Below are positions 35,701-44,900 of a stretch of DNA of 64,000 bases, in pieces. The stretch lies in assembly GCA_030142905.1 (NCBI GenBank), contig JASJOG010000070.1, forward strand, positions 372,001 to 436,000, in the 5' to 3' direction. The notes beneath the pieces are model-generated. The model was not told the origin of the DNA. It did not search any database and was given only the letters and a program-made list of their open reading frames with translations. The first letter of the stretch is position 1. Each line of letters opens with the position of its first letter. Position numbers and translations under genes: made by a program. Source of the DNA: Heliopora coerulea. Taxonomy: Eukaryota; Cnidaria; Anthozoa; Scleralcyonacea; Helioporidae.

Positions 35701-35807
35701 TTAACCATGAATGCTAAAGCTATTAGGACAATACTCAAGATCAAAGTGACGCTTCCAGCGATAAGTAACATCAGTTGGTGGTATTTTGTCGCCGTTAGAG
35801 GTGCCAT
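20715..35807 (-). CDS. Four-TM membrane protein, unit 2 (MS4A/CD20-like)
   Basis: Gene model built from four exons with conserved GT-AG sites: 35807-35622, 30537-30478, 21516-21250 and 20798-20715, all joining in phase 0. They encode 62+20+89+27 = 198 residues. Hydrophobic segments lie at about residues 14-34, 61-76, 86-103 and 140-166, giving four membrane spans with short ends. The segment CQYWAGLP/ILLTGILTFV recalls the conserved W-G-P..G pattern before TM2 in the MS4A/CD20 family. The TM3-TM4 loop has two Cys. Start chosen at ATG 35807 in context ACACCATGG. The introns contain a hAT and a LINE. The exon set repeats in unit 3 with strong protein conservation, which supports a real gene. 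The MS4A assignment is an inference from topology and motif; TMEM or tetraspan families are alternatives. Confidence 0.65.
21250..21516 (-). CDS. Unit 2 exon 3: TM3 and TM4
   Basis: 89 codons. TM3 is VSLLVSLILCMAVVIAEA; then a loop with Cys in THCQLPGE and KRMCDTL; then TM4 YGALVYSTAIIFGFCLMGLL. Acceptor TTTCAG and donor AAG/GTAAGC flank it. Unit 3 (43697-43963) has the same length and about the same protein. Confidence 0.7.
21554..25220 (+). mobile_element. hAT DNA transposon with 8-bp TSD
   Basis: The element proper is 21562-25212. It starts CAGTGGCGTAACT and ends with the reverse complement AGTTACGCCACTG, flanked on both sides by CTAGTAAC (21554-21561 and 25213-25220). An 8-bp duplication is the hAT hallmark. 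Long G/C tracts occur just inside both ends. It encodes one transposase on the plus strand with a single frameshift. The site without insertion is preserved in duplication copy 1 at about 6943, so it entered copy 2 after the duplication. Confidence 0.95.
22499..24941 (+). pseudogene. hAT transposase (TTF zinc finger, DUF4371-type), one frameshift
   Basis: The first frame (ATG 22499 to 23605) has a Ser-rich N-terminus after MQTNVTKFFKRHATADI. A TTF-type zinc-finger region follows (RAFRPAWYSSHKWLEYS, YCFCCRMFP, ERSDYHTTSF), then the first catalytic block with FSLIVDESKDISKKEQLSVV. The second frame (23643-24941) continues with GQTYDGASVMSGV, HCYNHRLNLV and the C-terminal hAT dimerisation box LPPTSASCERSFSSMRPIKN. 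A 1-nt change at about 23588-23596 would join them. Similar proteins are often named ZMYM1-like. Otherwise close to full length, so this is a young copy. Confidence 0.9.
25485..25600 (-). repeat. tRNA-like SINE remnant
   Basis: The minus strand has an A-box-like stretch (CAGTTGGCAGAG) and a diverged B-box region. The equivalent part of unit 3 (44995-45100) shows it better. Probably a tRNA-derived SINE present before the units separated. Confidence 0.4.
25728..26000 (+). pseudogene. LINE ORF1 C-terminal (SGNH esterase) remnant
   Basis: Frames in this stretch read ENLISDAKKQERRVAVSS, TIKRYDGRVPP and, further on, SLLNRSNLHLNIAGDKALG. This resembles the end of the esterase domain found before the endonuclease in CR1/L2 elements, including the block with the catalytic His (LHLN..GD). 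Stops and a frame change interrupt it. Confidence 0.6.
26001..28997 (+). pseudogene. LINE ORF2: AP endonuclease and reverse transcriptase, two frameshifts
   Basis: The protein is read in three overlapping pieces. 26001-26231 ends in KRGFKMALLNI, the endonuclease start. After a shift at about 26202, 26240-28273 (677 codons) carries AFNETRLDSS, DRSRSGGGVCIYLHS, YRPPNASSEF, LLGDLNCDLL and ISDHSLIFA (endonuclease). It continues with FGFRKSHSTTAAL, VPQGSIFGPLFFL and FADDTN (RT). After the five-A run at 28240-28244, 28260-28997 carries the thumb and C-terminal part. The protein would nick DNA and copy its own RNA at the nick. No RNase H domain is seen, as usual for CR1/L2. Confidence 0.92.
29290..30470. 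other. Intron sequence of unit 2, no exon seen
   Basis: Between the LINE and exon 2 of unit 2. Repeated GGGTCACC/GGGCGACCCTTCTAG motifs in opposite orientations (29325-29420 and 29735-29850) suggest an old fold-back element. No gene recognised. Confidence 0.4.
30478..30537 (-). CDS. Unit 2 exon 2: TM2, 20 codons
   Basis: Short exon ILLTGILTFVTAFQKNKLLV between acceptor TTTTTTCAG and donor GTACGT. The same length and position relative to neighbouring repeats is seen at 46242-46301 in unit 3, where the donor is a consensus GTAAGT. The conserved pattern supports a true exon. Confidence 0.65.
30560..30690 (-). repeat. Dispersed repeat R, copy in unit 2 intron
   Basis: Minus strand carries CAGGAGGAAACTGGAGTGCC and CTTGGTAGAGTAAAACTGGA. 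Related copies are at 46330-46430 (minus) and in POLD1 intron 4 (plus, 61390-61600). It probably belongs to a SINE-like family with a conserved core. Confidence 0.6.
30690..31780. repeat. Cluster of fold-back elements (TTTCCA..GCG type)
   Basis: At least three imperfect palindromes follow one another: about 30690-30890, 31030-31345 and 31425-31575. They share ends of the type TGATTTCCACT / TGGAAATC and internal GCGCG-containing arms with an AGAAAGAGAAAAA-like stem. The 31425-31575 unit folds almost completely: TTTCCATCGAGCGAAC pairs with TTCGCTGAATGGAAA. A related copy at about 46480-47060 sits in the same intron of unit 3. Confidence 0.65.
31961..32038 (+). repeat. tRNA-like sequence (probable pseudo-tRNA or SINE head)
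   Basis: The 7-bp acceptor stem GAGTCTC/GAGGCTC can form with one G-U. An A-box-like TAGCTCGATGGTTGTAG and a B-box GTGGTTTCGATCCCCAC with a good T-arm are present. The anticodon arm has a 5-bp stem ATCTC/GAGAT but a 12-nt loop instead of 7, so I do not assign an isotype. Confidence 0.5.
32040..32880. other. No gene seen; short (AT)n tract
   Basis: Contains an (AT)n run near 32228-32246. ORFs in several frames are short and overlapping, without recognisable domains. Confidence 0.4.
32890..34392 (+). mobile_element. LINE 3' relic, interrupted by a TIR element
   Basis: Degraded RT C-terminus: YKYLGVVMDD, YKVYVLPVLDYCDTDW and LENLRWRAARIVMRM are readable up to 33218. The same reading (RRI..SIFIV, then a stop) and an AT-rich 3' UTR resume after 34073. 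They end at AATAAAGATTTAAACAAAC near 34370-34392. The inserted 33219-34072 segment splits it. Confidence 0.65.
33219..34072. mobile_element. Non-autonomous DNA transposon with CAGGGGCCGCGG ends
   Basis: Starts CAGGGGCCGCGGAG and ends with the inverted CTCCGCGGCCCCTG. About 850 bp, no transposase recognised. Ends and G-rich interior resemble non-autonomous hAT elements, but I could not find a clean 8-bp target duplication, only TA next to each end. Confidence 0.6.
34395..35600. other. No gene recognised; downstream of unit 2 exon 1
   Basis: Intron sequence of unit 2. Part of it (about 35440-35600) matches 51880-52030 beside exon 1 of unit 3, so it belongs to the older duplication. Confidence 0.5.
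35622..35807 (-). CDS. Unit 2 exon 1: start and TM1
   Basis: 62 codons from ATG 35807. Hydrophobic segment LMLLIAGSVTLILSIVLIAL, then a basic KK, then a loop ending in CQYWAGLP just before donor GTGAGT. Unit 3 has the same exon at 52056-52241 with the same donor. Confidence 0.7.
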
Positions 35808-36084
35808 GGTGTTATTATGCACAACCGAGCAACTCTTGAACGTCGGTATGAAAAAGTAAAGTCTTAATACATAATAATCGAACCCTTTCAGCACGTCAGT
35901 GACAAGTCAACAATGAATTAACCATTCGCGCATCCAAAATCTCATTGGAATTTGAATGAAAACAATTATGACGTATTATTTCGTGGTAAAGATTACAACG
36001 AAACTTTGTTAGCATGAAGTGTAAAAAGCCAAGATCACATTTCGCCTTTTCTGATAATTTCTTGTACTATTCTTTTCTGACAAA

Positions 36085-36150
36085 CACAGAGAGAAAGAGA
36101 GACAGAGACAGGCAGACATACAGACAGAGAGACAGAGACAGAGAGTGTGG
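36085..36150. repeat. (GA/CAGA)n microsatellite
   Basis: Purine-rich GAGACAGAGACAGGCAGACA-type simple repeat. Confidence 0.85.
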
Positions 36151-36215
36151 GCAACAAAGTCAAAGCGATGTGATAGACAGGCGCTTGAATTCCTATTAAT
36201 TTGCATGTTCCTAAA

Positions 36216-36478
36216 GCCTCGTTAACACGAATGAAGCAAATGCAAGCGCAAACACAAAAAAAATTTACGTGTGAACAGGGGCAAAACAAACACAAGCACG
36301 AGAGAAAAGAACCTTTGTTTTCTCTTTTGTCTAGCTGTTCTTGCTTACGCTTGTGCTTGCGTTAATTTCTAGTGTTAGTGCTTATGCTTGTGTTGCTCCA
36401 TAGGAATACTTTCTTTGTCTTGTCTTTTGTTTCGTTCTTGTGCTTGCGCTTGCTTTGCTTGTGTGAACTAGGTTTTAG
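36216..36478. repeat. Fold-back element, Lys/Ala-codon-like AAGCAAGCGCAA arms
   Basis: Left arm TTAACACGAATGAAGCAAAT / GCAAGCGCAAAC and right arm TTGCGCTTGCTTTGCTTGTG are inverted copies. MITE-like, no coding. Confidence 0.6.
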
Positions 36479-36483
36479 TGAGT

Positions 36484-36608
36484 TAGCCCAGTTCAAACGT
36501 CGGACTTCTCATGTGCCGAATCTAATGTAAATGAGCGAGATCCTTTGCCCAAACTGATTTGCATTTGGTTTGGCACATAAAAAGTTCGTCGTTTGAACTG
36601 AGCCATAG
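36484..36608. repeat. 125-bp fold-back MITE, copy 1
   Basis: Ends CCAGTTCAAACGTCGGACTT and GTTCGTCGTTTGAACTG are inverted; both arms contain a GTGCCGAA/TTTGGCAC block. A second copy is at about 46083-46206. Confidence 0.7.
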
Positions 36609-36704
36609 ATGATCACCCGAGTTGGGATTCGAGTCAGGATTCCTAACAACAAAAACATTTGTTATCTAAGAATGTGTGTGATCGCTTCGTACCCACGCCT
36701 GGAG

Positions 36705-36890
36705 CTAATTCTAACCCTAACTAATTCAAACCCTAACTAACTCAAACCCTAACCCTAACCTCAACCCCAACTCGAATCCGAATTTGAAAATGAGTTCTAA
36801 TCCCACCTCGATTCCAAACTCTATTCCCAACTAGAATCCCAACTTTATTCCCAACTCAAATCCCAACTCGAATCCTAACTCAGGTTCTTG
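36705..36890. repeat. Degenerate CCCTAA/AACTCGAATCCC tandem repeat
   Basis: Short units of 10-12 bp (AACTCGAATCCC, AACTCAAACCC) with several CCCTAA hexamers at the left end. It resembles an interstitial telomere-like tract but is imperfect. Confidence 0.7.
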
Positions 36891-37777
36891 CCGCCCTCGT
36901 CCCTAAGTCCAAAAAGGTTTGATTGTACTTCAAGTTACGGAAGCGAAAACATTGAACAACTGACTCCGAAATACAGAATCAAGTATGTTTTTGGGGGGGT
37001 TTTTTTAAAAAGAATGTTCTTTTTATGCACTAGTGGTACCGGATTTACTGTCTTGAGAGAAGATCTGTCAACATCCCTTTTGTGAGTTCATCGTCTGATA
37101 AGACCTATTAAGCACAGTACATCGTCGCACATAATTCAGTTTAAGATTCATCAATAAATTTTCAGGTCGGATTATTGTTTTTGGATTTAAGCACCAGCTT
37201 TGGACAGATTCACTGATGAAGAAACTTATTACTTCTGGATTTCACTTTGAAATACTTCAGGGACAAATCAGAAATTATAAAAATAGAAATAGAAAATAAA
37301 TAATAAATCAAAACGAAGTAGAAATGTCGTTCTGGTTGTCTTGGTTGCAATGTCGGCGCGGATTGCAAGAAGTCTTCAGAGTTTTCTATCGATCACTTGA
37401 CAAAAACTTTAGTCTGATCCGAATAAGAGAACAGGATTTTTTTAAAAAACGCTGATGGCTGAAAAATTTTTTGTCTTAAAAAGAAAAAGAAAGTGCAGCA
37501 TTTTCCCACCATGTTTACTACATCACACATCCCTTGATTGTGCCTTAGTCTCGTTTTCCCAATATGGAACATTTTATCTTTAGACATGAAATAAGAAAGT
37601 TATTTAGTTCTATATTTCGATCAAAAATCGAACGAGTTTATGAAGGGAACGGCAAATTTCTTGATGCAGGTTTTAACCAAAGTCTCACCTCTTCTGCCAA
37701 GATATGGTAGATGAATTCATTGGATAAAATCCCAGCTCTTTCACTTGGCTATATCATTTATGAAATTACATGTCTAG

Positions 37778-38408
37778 GATCTGGGGCGGATCTAGGATTA
37801 CTTTAAAGAGGGGTTTAGAGATTCCAAAACGGAAGATGGTGAGAGAAGCCTCTAGGGGGGAATCCGGATGCCCCCTGAAAATTTTTGATTTTCTAATGCT
37901 CTGAAACGCTATTTCCTGCATTTTGAGGGCAATTTTACAACAAAATTTGATCGCAAATAGTGAATTTAATTTTATAGGCTATTTAATCATTATACACTGC
38001 AATTGAAGGAAGTGATTTTCAATTACTGTTTGAATTCATCCGTTCGAATCAAACTCTGTGACAAAGCAACCTCTCATCTTAGTCCATGATTGCGAATGGA
38101 CAAAATGTCTTATACAATTATAGTCAGTAATCCTGACTTGATTTTCAAAATTATGAAACCCAACGTCAGTGTATCTCAAACATTCAAAAAACAGCACATG
38201 ACAGTTTCAGTGGTGGATGGATTTTATCTCCCTTTCTCTAAGACTATTAGATCGACAGACATTAAGTAGTATTTAAAGTTTAAGCATAGAAAAACATTGC
38301 ATGCTTTCAAGATAACTGTAATGGAATTAAATACAAAATTTTTTATTCAAATATGTTCCCAAAGAGGGGGGTGCAACCCCAGTAACTCCCCACTGAATCT
38401 GCCTGCAA
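37778..38408. mobile_element. Possible non-autonomous hAT-like element
   Basis: Left end CTGGGGCGGATCTAGG with a nearby AGGGGGGAATCCGG, and right end CCCCACTGAATCTGCCTGC, are roughly inverted. No ORF recognised. The ends are diverged and no target duplication was found. Confidence 0.35.
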
Positions 38409-38880
38409 GGATGAACGTTCTTTGGACAAACGCCTATCTAAGCATTCTTCAGATGTTGAAAATAGTACCTTGTCAACTTAAACGGCCTCTTCGACAATCT
38501 TAATGATCTTCCAACTCCCCTTTCAAAATCTTCTCTACCTTGCTTTTAAGAATATAATAAATGACAATTTTAAAAATTTTCATTCTTGTAATCATGATAA
38601 TAGTAATCTATTTTTATCATTGACAGCTTTATTTATTAAATTTAACAAACCAGAATTGAACAGCGGTCTCAAGGCAACCAAAGAACTGACACTCTTCCCG
38701 TAACAAATTACTTGAACCTAATGTAAAGTTTTCTATCACATAAACATGCACGAGATTTTGCGTTGGACAGAAAGAGATTAATCACTAAATTTCGCTACAG
38801 CCATCTAATTGTTGCAGAAGCACAACAAACAATTTTTAGCCTCAGGCAACGTGTTGCTTTTACGTATTGATAACGTCTCT

Positions 38881-38925
38881 TTACTGCATGGGCTCCATTG
38901 GCTGAAAGGTCTGGTTCTGAGAATA
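38881..38925 (-). CDS. Unit 3 exon 4: short C-terminal tail
   Basis: After TTCAG it reads YSQNQTFQPMEPMQ and TAA. The first seven residues are identical in all three units; the later part differs. Confidence 0.55.
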   Translation of the reverse strand, partial: YSQNQTFQPMEPMQ

Positions 38926-41900
38926 CTGAAGAAAATAGAAAATGCAGTTAAGTTGATGGGATGTTTAGCCAAAGCAAGGCATTATGATGACTAAACCTTA
39001 TCCACCTTTAAAATTTTTAGGTAAAGAGCGATAAACATCTCGTAAAATCGTACCGCAATCTCGACAAGCAGTTGCTTCGATTCCTGAGATTTAAGAAGCT
39101 TCAGCCAATTTTCTCGAGAACTATCGACTTTCTGTGAAAATCATTCGTACATTTTCCCGATCATTTTTTGACCAGCACATGTGTACGTTCATTATCGCAA
39201 AAAACCTCACCATTTCTCAATTTAAACGAGACGTTCGAAGTCTTGTTGAATCTTGTATTTTGTTTATTTTAATAAAAAATTTGAGTAAGGGCTCATTTAC
39301 ACGATACAATCGTCGTATACGGTCGTTTTGTCACGGGTTGTCTCATGTATTTCCCAAGGGCCCAATTCCTGCTTTTGATTCGTTCAATGTGGTAATTAGT
39401 CCGGAAGACTGCAGTAGTTACTCGGTTACATTGAAAACTCTCGTCTTGTAGTCGTGTTGGCAAGACTCGAGTGAACTTTTGAGGTGAACTAATGCCCACG
39501 AGATCTCACACGGCCGCCATATTGTGTTGTATCTCCGTGAGGACAAACAAGACGCAACATTCAGTCTTTATTGAAATGAAAGGATAGCCTTAGTTGGAAT
39601 GAAAGTTGATTTAGTCTATTCAATCCTGTCTATGAAACATTTTAAGTGCCTATTTCATGGTTGGGGAATCCACATATTTTGGATATTTTTGGATATTATT
39701 TTTGGATATTTGTAATGTATCTTCTCAGGCGAAAATTTCATCTTCATGGACTTTTTTGCTGTTAAAGTTGGCTATTTTGGCCCCTGACCACGTGACCATA
39801 AACCTGGAACTAGTTGCCGGAAGTGACGTCAATTCAGGGAGACGCTAAAACTGTCTCAAGAGATTTACATAAGGAATACGAGCCAAACTGCAGAATCTGT
39901 CGTCTTTTTCCACGGTATTATTGTTCGGATTCGGTTTAGAGTATACCGTCGTATAATTCACGATGTCCTGTAACTCCTCCAACGCAGATGACAGCCACAA
40001 TTACTCAGATATGAACTTTATTCGTGGATACGTGATGGAGGTCGAAGACGACGCAAACATGTCTTCCACAGACACTTTCATAAATGAGCATGAGTGATTT
40101 TTCAAGCCTTATCAAGACAAGCCAATGGCCAATGTAGATTGGATGGCGAAGTATAATGAGCAAAGATGACCTGAAGAAGATAAATTGCAAATGCAACAAA
40201 TTCGCTTGGAAGGACGCCATAAGGTCGAAAGTAGGGTAAGTTTAACAGCATGTGTAATTGTTTATTACTGTTTACCGACTGCTGGAGTATTTTCAAAATT
40301 TGTATCGTGTGTATGTATTTATGGGTTTAATTTGGTCTTACGCTAACGGGTTTAAGTACGTTAATTACAACACACAACGGCTTCGGAATGCAAAGAAGGC
40401 CAGTGTTGCGTGGAGGTCGATGCTTGTGTTGAGACAATTGGCAGCGATCAAGTTCTCTTCGAGGTCGAATCTGTATCAACAAGCTGCGTCAAATTAACAA
40501 ACCAACTGTTACTCCGTGTTTGTTACTATTAAAGATATAAACCTGGTCATTCCAGCTCCGCTTATCTCTTTTACAACAAGATACGTCTCTTAAAATCCTG
40601 ACTAAATCCCAGGCGAGAAAACAAATTTATTTTCTCAATAGTTAGCTGCTTACCTATATCCTGCATTATTCTTTTTATTCTTGTTTTTTTTTTTCAGTTC
40701 TCTTCGAGGTCGAATCTGTATCAACAAGCTGCGTCAAATTAACAAACCAACTGTTACTCCGTGTTTGTTGTGGTTTATGTCGTGTCCAAGTGCATGAATT
40801 GCAGCACACAACTGCTTCGGAATGCAAAGAAATTAAGGGTTGCATGGAGATTGATGCTTGTGTTGAGACAACTGACAGCGATCAAGTTCTTCTCGAGGTC
40901 TCAACAAGTTGCGTCGCATTACCAAACCGACTGTCACCCCGTGTCTGTTGGTATTAAAGATGTAAACCTGGCCATTGTTTGCATCTTAGGTTTTTGTCTG
41001 GGAGGATGGTCTCTGCGTCTTGCTGGACGAAAATACCGTAAGATTGAAAAAAAAACAAGAATAAAAAGAATAATGCAGGATATAGGTAAGCAGCTAACTA
41101 TTGAGAAAATAAATTTGTTTTCTCGCCTGGGATTTAGTCAGGATTTTAAGAGACGTATCTTGTTGTAAAAGAGATAAGCGGAGCTGGAATGACCAGGTTT
41201 ATATCTTTAATAGTAACAAACACGGAGTAACAGTTGGTTTGTTAATTTGACGCAGCTTGTTGATACAGATTCGACCTCGAAGAGAACTTGATCGCTGCCA
41301 ATTGTCTCAACACAAGCATCGACCTCCACGCAACACTGGCCTTCTTTGCATTCCGAAGCCGTTGTGTGTTGTAATTAACGTACTTAAACCCGTTAGCGTA
41401 AGACCAAATTAAACCCATAAATACATACACACGATACAAATTTTGAAAATACTCCAGCAGTCGGTAAACAGTAATAAACAATTACACATGCTGTTAAACT
41501 TACCCTACTTTCGACCTTATGGCGTCCTTCCAAGCGAATTTGTTGCATTTGCAATTTATCTTCTTCAGGTCATCTTTGCTCATTATACTTCGCCATCCAA
41601 TCTACATTGGCCATTGGCTTGTCTTGATAAGGCTTGAAAAATCACTCATGCTCATTTATGAAAGTGTCTGTGGAAGACATGTTTGCGTCGTCTTCGACCT
41701 CCATCACGTATCCACGAATAAAGTTCATATCTGAGTAATTGTGGCTGTCATCTGCGTTGGAGGAGTTACAGGACATCGTGAATTATACGACGGTATACTC
41801 TAAACCGAATCCGAACAATAATACCGTGGAAAAAGACGACAGATTCTGCAGTTTGGCTCGTATTCCTTATGTAAATCTCTTGAGACAGTTTTAGCGTCTC

Positions 41901-44900
41901 CCTGAATTGACGTCACTTCCGGCAACTAGTTCCAGGTTTATGGTCACGCGGTCAGGGGCCAAAATAGCCAACTTTAACAGCAAATGATAACTTCACAATT
42001 AACCTACACTGCTGAAGTCAATTAAAAAATGTTGACTCGAGCGGGATTTGAACTTGCACCTTCGGGATACCGGTCCGTGGACCGATATTCAGTAAAAAAG
42101 TCCATGAAGATGAAATTTTCACCTGAGAAGATATATTACAAATTTTCTCAGGAGGGTCTAAATATCCAAAATATGTGGATTCCCCAACCATGACATAGGC
42201 ACTTCAGACATATTTAATTACACCAGTGTAAATGTGATCGAAATTATTTCTCAGTATGATCAATGTCCTTTATCATTCGTGAATACAATCCTCCCTCATA
42301 GAGGACCCTACTTTTGCCCCTGTATTATGTATATTTGCAGAGGCTACGAACGCAGCTACGGTTCTCCTGGCGGTCACAATGTATGAAGCTACTACTACCT
42401 AGATCTGATAGCTGCCAAAGGCCTTTCGCAAGTCTTGGACTCTGGAGGAATTCATTTTACAGCCTGCGCGCTTCTTGCCATCCGAATCCCTTTTACGACG
42501 TTTTCTATTCTCCTTTTAGGGTTCATTTACAAAATACGAATGTTTGTTCTTTTGTATCCGAATAACTCAGTAAAGTCTTCCGGACGTATTGCTAATCCAG
42601 TATCATCCTCAGAGATACATAAGGAGAAATTTTTTCATGATGATCTGACACTGACGAAGTCAACTGAAAAATATTGAATCGAGTGGGATTTAACTCGCAC
42701 CTTCTGGATACTGATCCGCCGCTCTACCCGTTCAGCTATCGATTCCATAGGGAATGGAGGCGAGTTTTTTTTTTATCTATCTTAAGTGCACGAGCGTTTC
42801 TTGCGACAACTTAACGCTTATCCATGAAAGGATGTGCTGAGTTTCAAATCTATTTCAGAATCCCTGTGACTCTATAGCTCAACAGGTAGATGGCGAACCG
42901 GTATCCCGAAGGTGCGAGTTCAAATATCACTCGAGTCAACAATTTTCAGTTGACTTCGGCAGTATCAGATTAATATGAAAAAATTTCTCTTCGTATTGCT
43001 AAATAGAGCAACAAACAAACTCCGAAAAACGACATCTTAAGACTTAAGATTTAGGTAAAAACAAGACGAAATTAAACGGTAATATTTCGACCTTATTTCA
43101 AAGGCATTGTCATATTGCTAAATTAGTGTGCGAATCAAATCCAATAATTGTGCTTCCAGACTTCGGGGCAGTTGAATAGTGTAAACGGGAGCGCTTAGAA
43201 GAAAAACTGATTCACAGTCTTATAAAAAGTTTGCAAGGGCAAGGAGGGGGATGGAAGCTTTTTATCCCTTAAATTGTGGGAAAATCCCAGACATTCTTAA
43301 ACACTGATCTGGTTGTTCTCCAGTGATCTGTGGTTAATCTACTGAGCTGTTGAAAATTTGCTCGAAAAAAATAAATTATATATACATATATATAAATATA
43401 TATATACTATTACTATAAATATATATATATAACTTATATATATATATATATATTCGCTAGCTCTCTTAAAAATATTCCCTAGCTCACTCCTTTATTCTAA
43501 AATATGCAGTACCAATTAAATTTTACCTAATTGTGCTCAATTTAAAAGCTCGAAACTTGGTCACGCAGGCTGGAGGTTACTCGATCGTTCAAAAGTTGCT
43601 CAAAATCTCAGAAGTCCCGAAAAGTTCCCGTACACGATAAGGAAAGGCCTACTGATCCAGCACTACGCAATATTTCATTATTCAGCCTTGGCTTACCTTG
43701 TTCACCAACGACATAACAATAGCAAACGATGATAATAACCCTATGAGGCAGAATCCGAATATAATGGCTGTAGAATAAACCAGTGCACCGTACCAATGTT
43801 TTGTCGACTGAAGGATACCACACATTCTTTTTGATTCTTCTCCTTCACGCTGGCAATGTGTTATTACAGCACTGAGGAGGTAGCCTAGGTCATCTGCTTC
43901 AGCTATCACCACTGCCAAGCACAGGATCAGTGATACAAGTAGCGATACTTTGTTAAGAATGTTCTAAAAAGATTTTAATACAAAGGCGTATTCCTAGTTA
44001 AACGTCAATGTCATCTAGGAAATTGGTGACTAAACGTCCGCGACAGCAATTGAACTCTATAAAGACTGGAACGATACCTGGAAACTGTATTTTGAAGCCA
44101 ACAAGGAGGCTGACATGTAAGTCAATTTGCAGGTCATCTCAGTCCCCGACGCGATAAAACACGCAACCTATTGCGAAAAACTTAACCTAAATTTTGGATC
44201 TTTTGACAGTTTTCTCTTTTATCGTTCGTAGGTAAAGGGCAATGTCAGCAGGACTGCTTGTTTGTCAGAATTGTCAGTGAAAAGTAAAGGTATAATACAA
44301 CTTTTTCCCATTCATGTTTTTGACCAACATGGCTGCCCCCCCATGTCGGCTTCATTAAATCATGAGCCCTGGTACAACGAGATATCATTCCAGCCTTTTA
44401 ACAGTTCAATGGGGGCAGCCGATTTAGTTAATCTTTCAGAGGTTACGGGAAACTGCCCTCAAATCCTAAATAACTTTTAAAATATTGACCCACAACTCTT
44501 TTCCGCCTGCCGGCATAATGAGTAAATAGTCTAGGGTTACCTAGAGTAAAGTAATCTGGCGTCAGCTAGCGTGAAATAAAAAATGTTATATATGATGATG
44601 GAAATCATAGAATGTCAAAACAGGGGTGGTGCCAGGAATTCTTCAACGCCAGAGGGGCCAATTCCAAACCAGAGGGGCCAGGACCACGCCTCTTTAATGA
44701 TTTCCTCATTTGAAGGTCCAAAAAATTATTTTTAGCAAGAATAGTCGCAACAACTGACTAGAAACAGTTTGCTTTCAGACTTGGCATGTAGAGAAGAGTA
44801 TTATCTTTCTTGGCTAAATCAATAACAAATATTCATAGTTTGTACAATATATAAATGTGGTATCATCAATAAAAAAATAACCAAACAAAATGTTAATCTT

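Larger units (their letters stand above)
39645..42205. repeat. Large palindrome, arms about 1.05 kb, loop about 350 bp
   Basis: The left arm 39645-40694 is the reverse complement of the right arm 41047-42205. ORFs of 79, 71 and 64 codons in the left arm recur unchanged on the opposite strand of the right arm. The right arm is longer because a tRNA-like SINE (about 41985-42105) is inserted. The loop 40695-41046 begins with a direct repeat of 40451-40527 from the left arm, and the rest is a diverged copy of the arm exon region. The near-identity means recent origin or gene conversion between the arms. Confidence 0.9.

Noticed and set aside
36705..36890. True chromosome end
   Set aside because: Too short and degenerate, and unique-type sequence continues on both sides.
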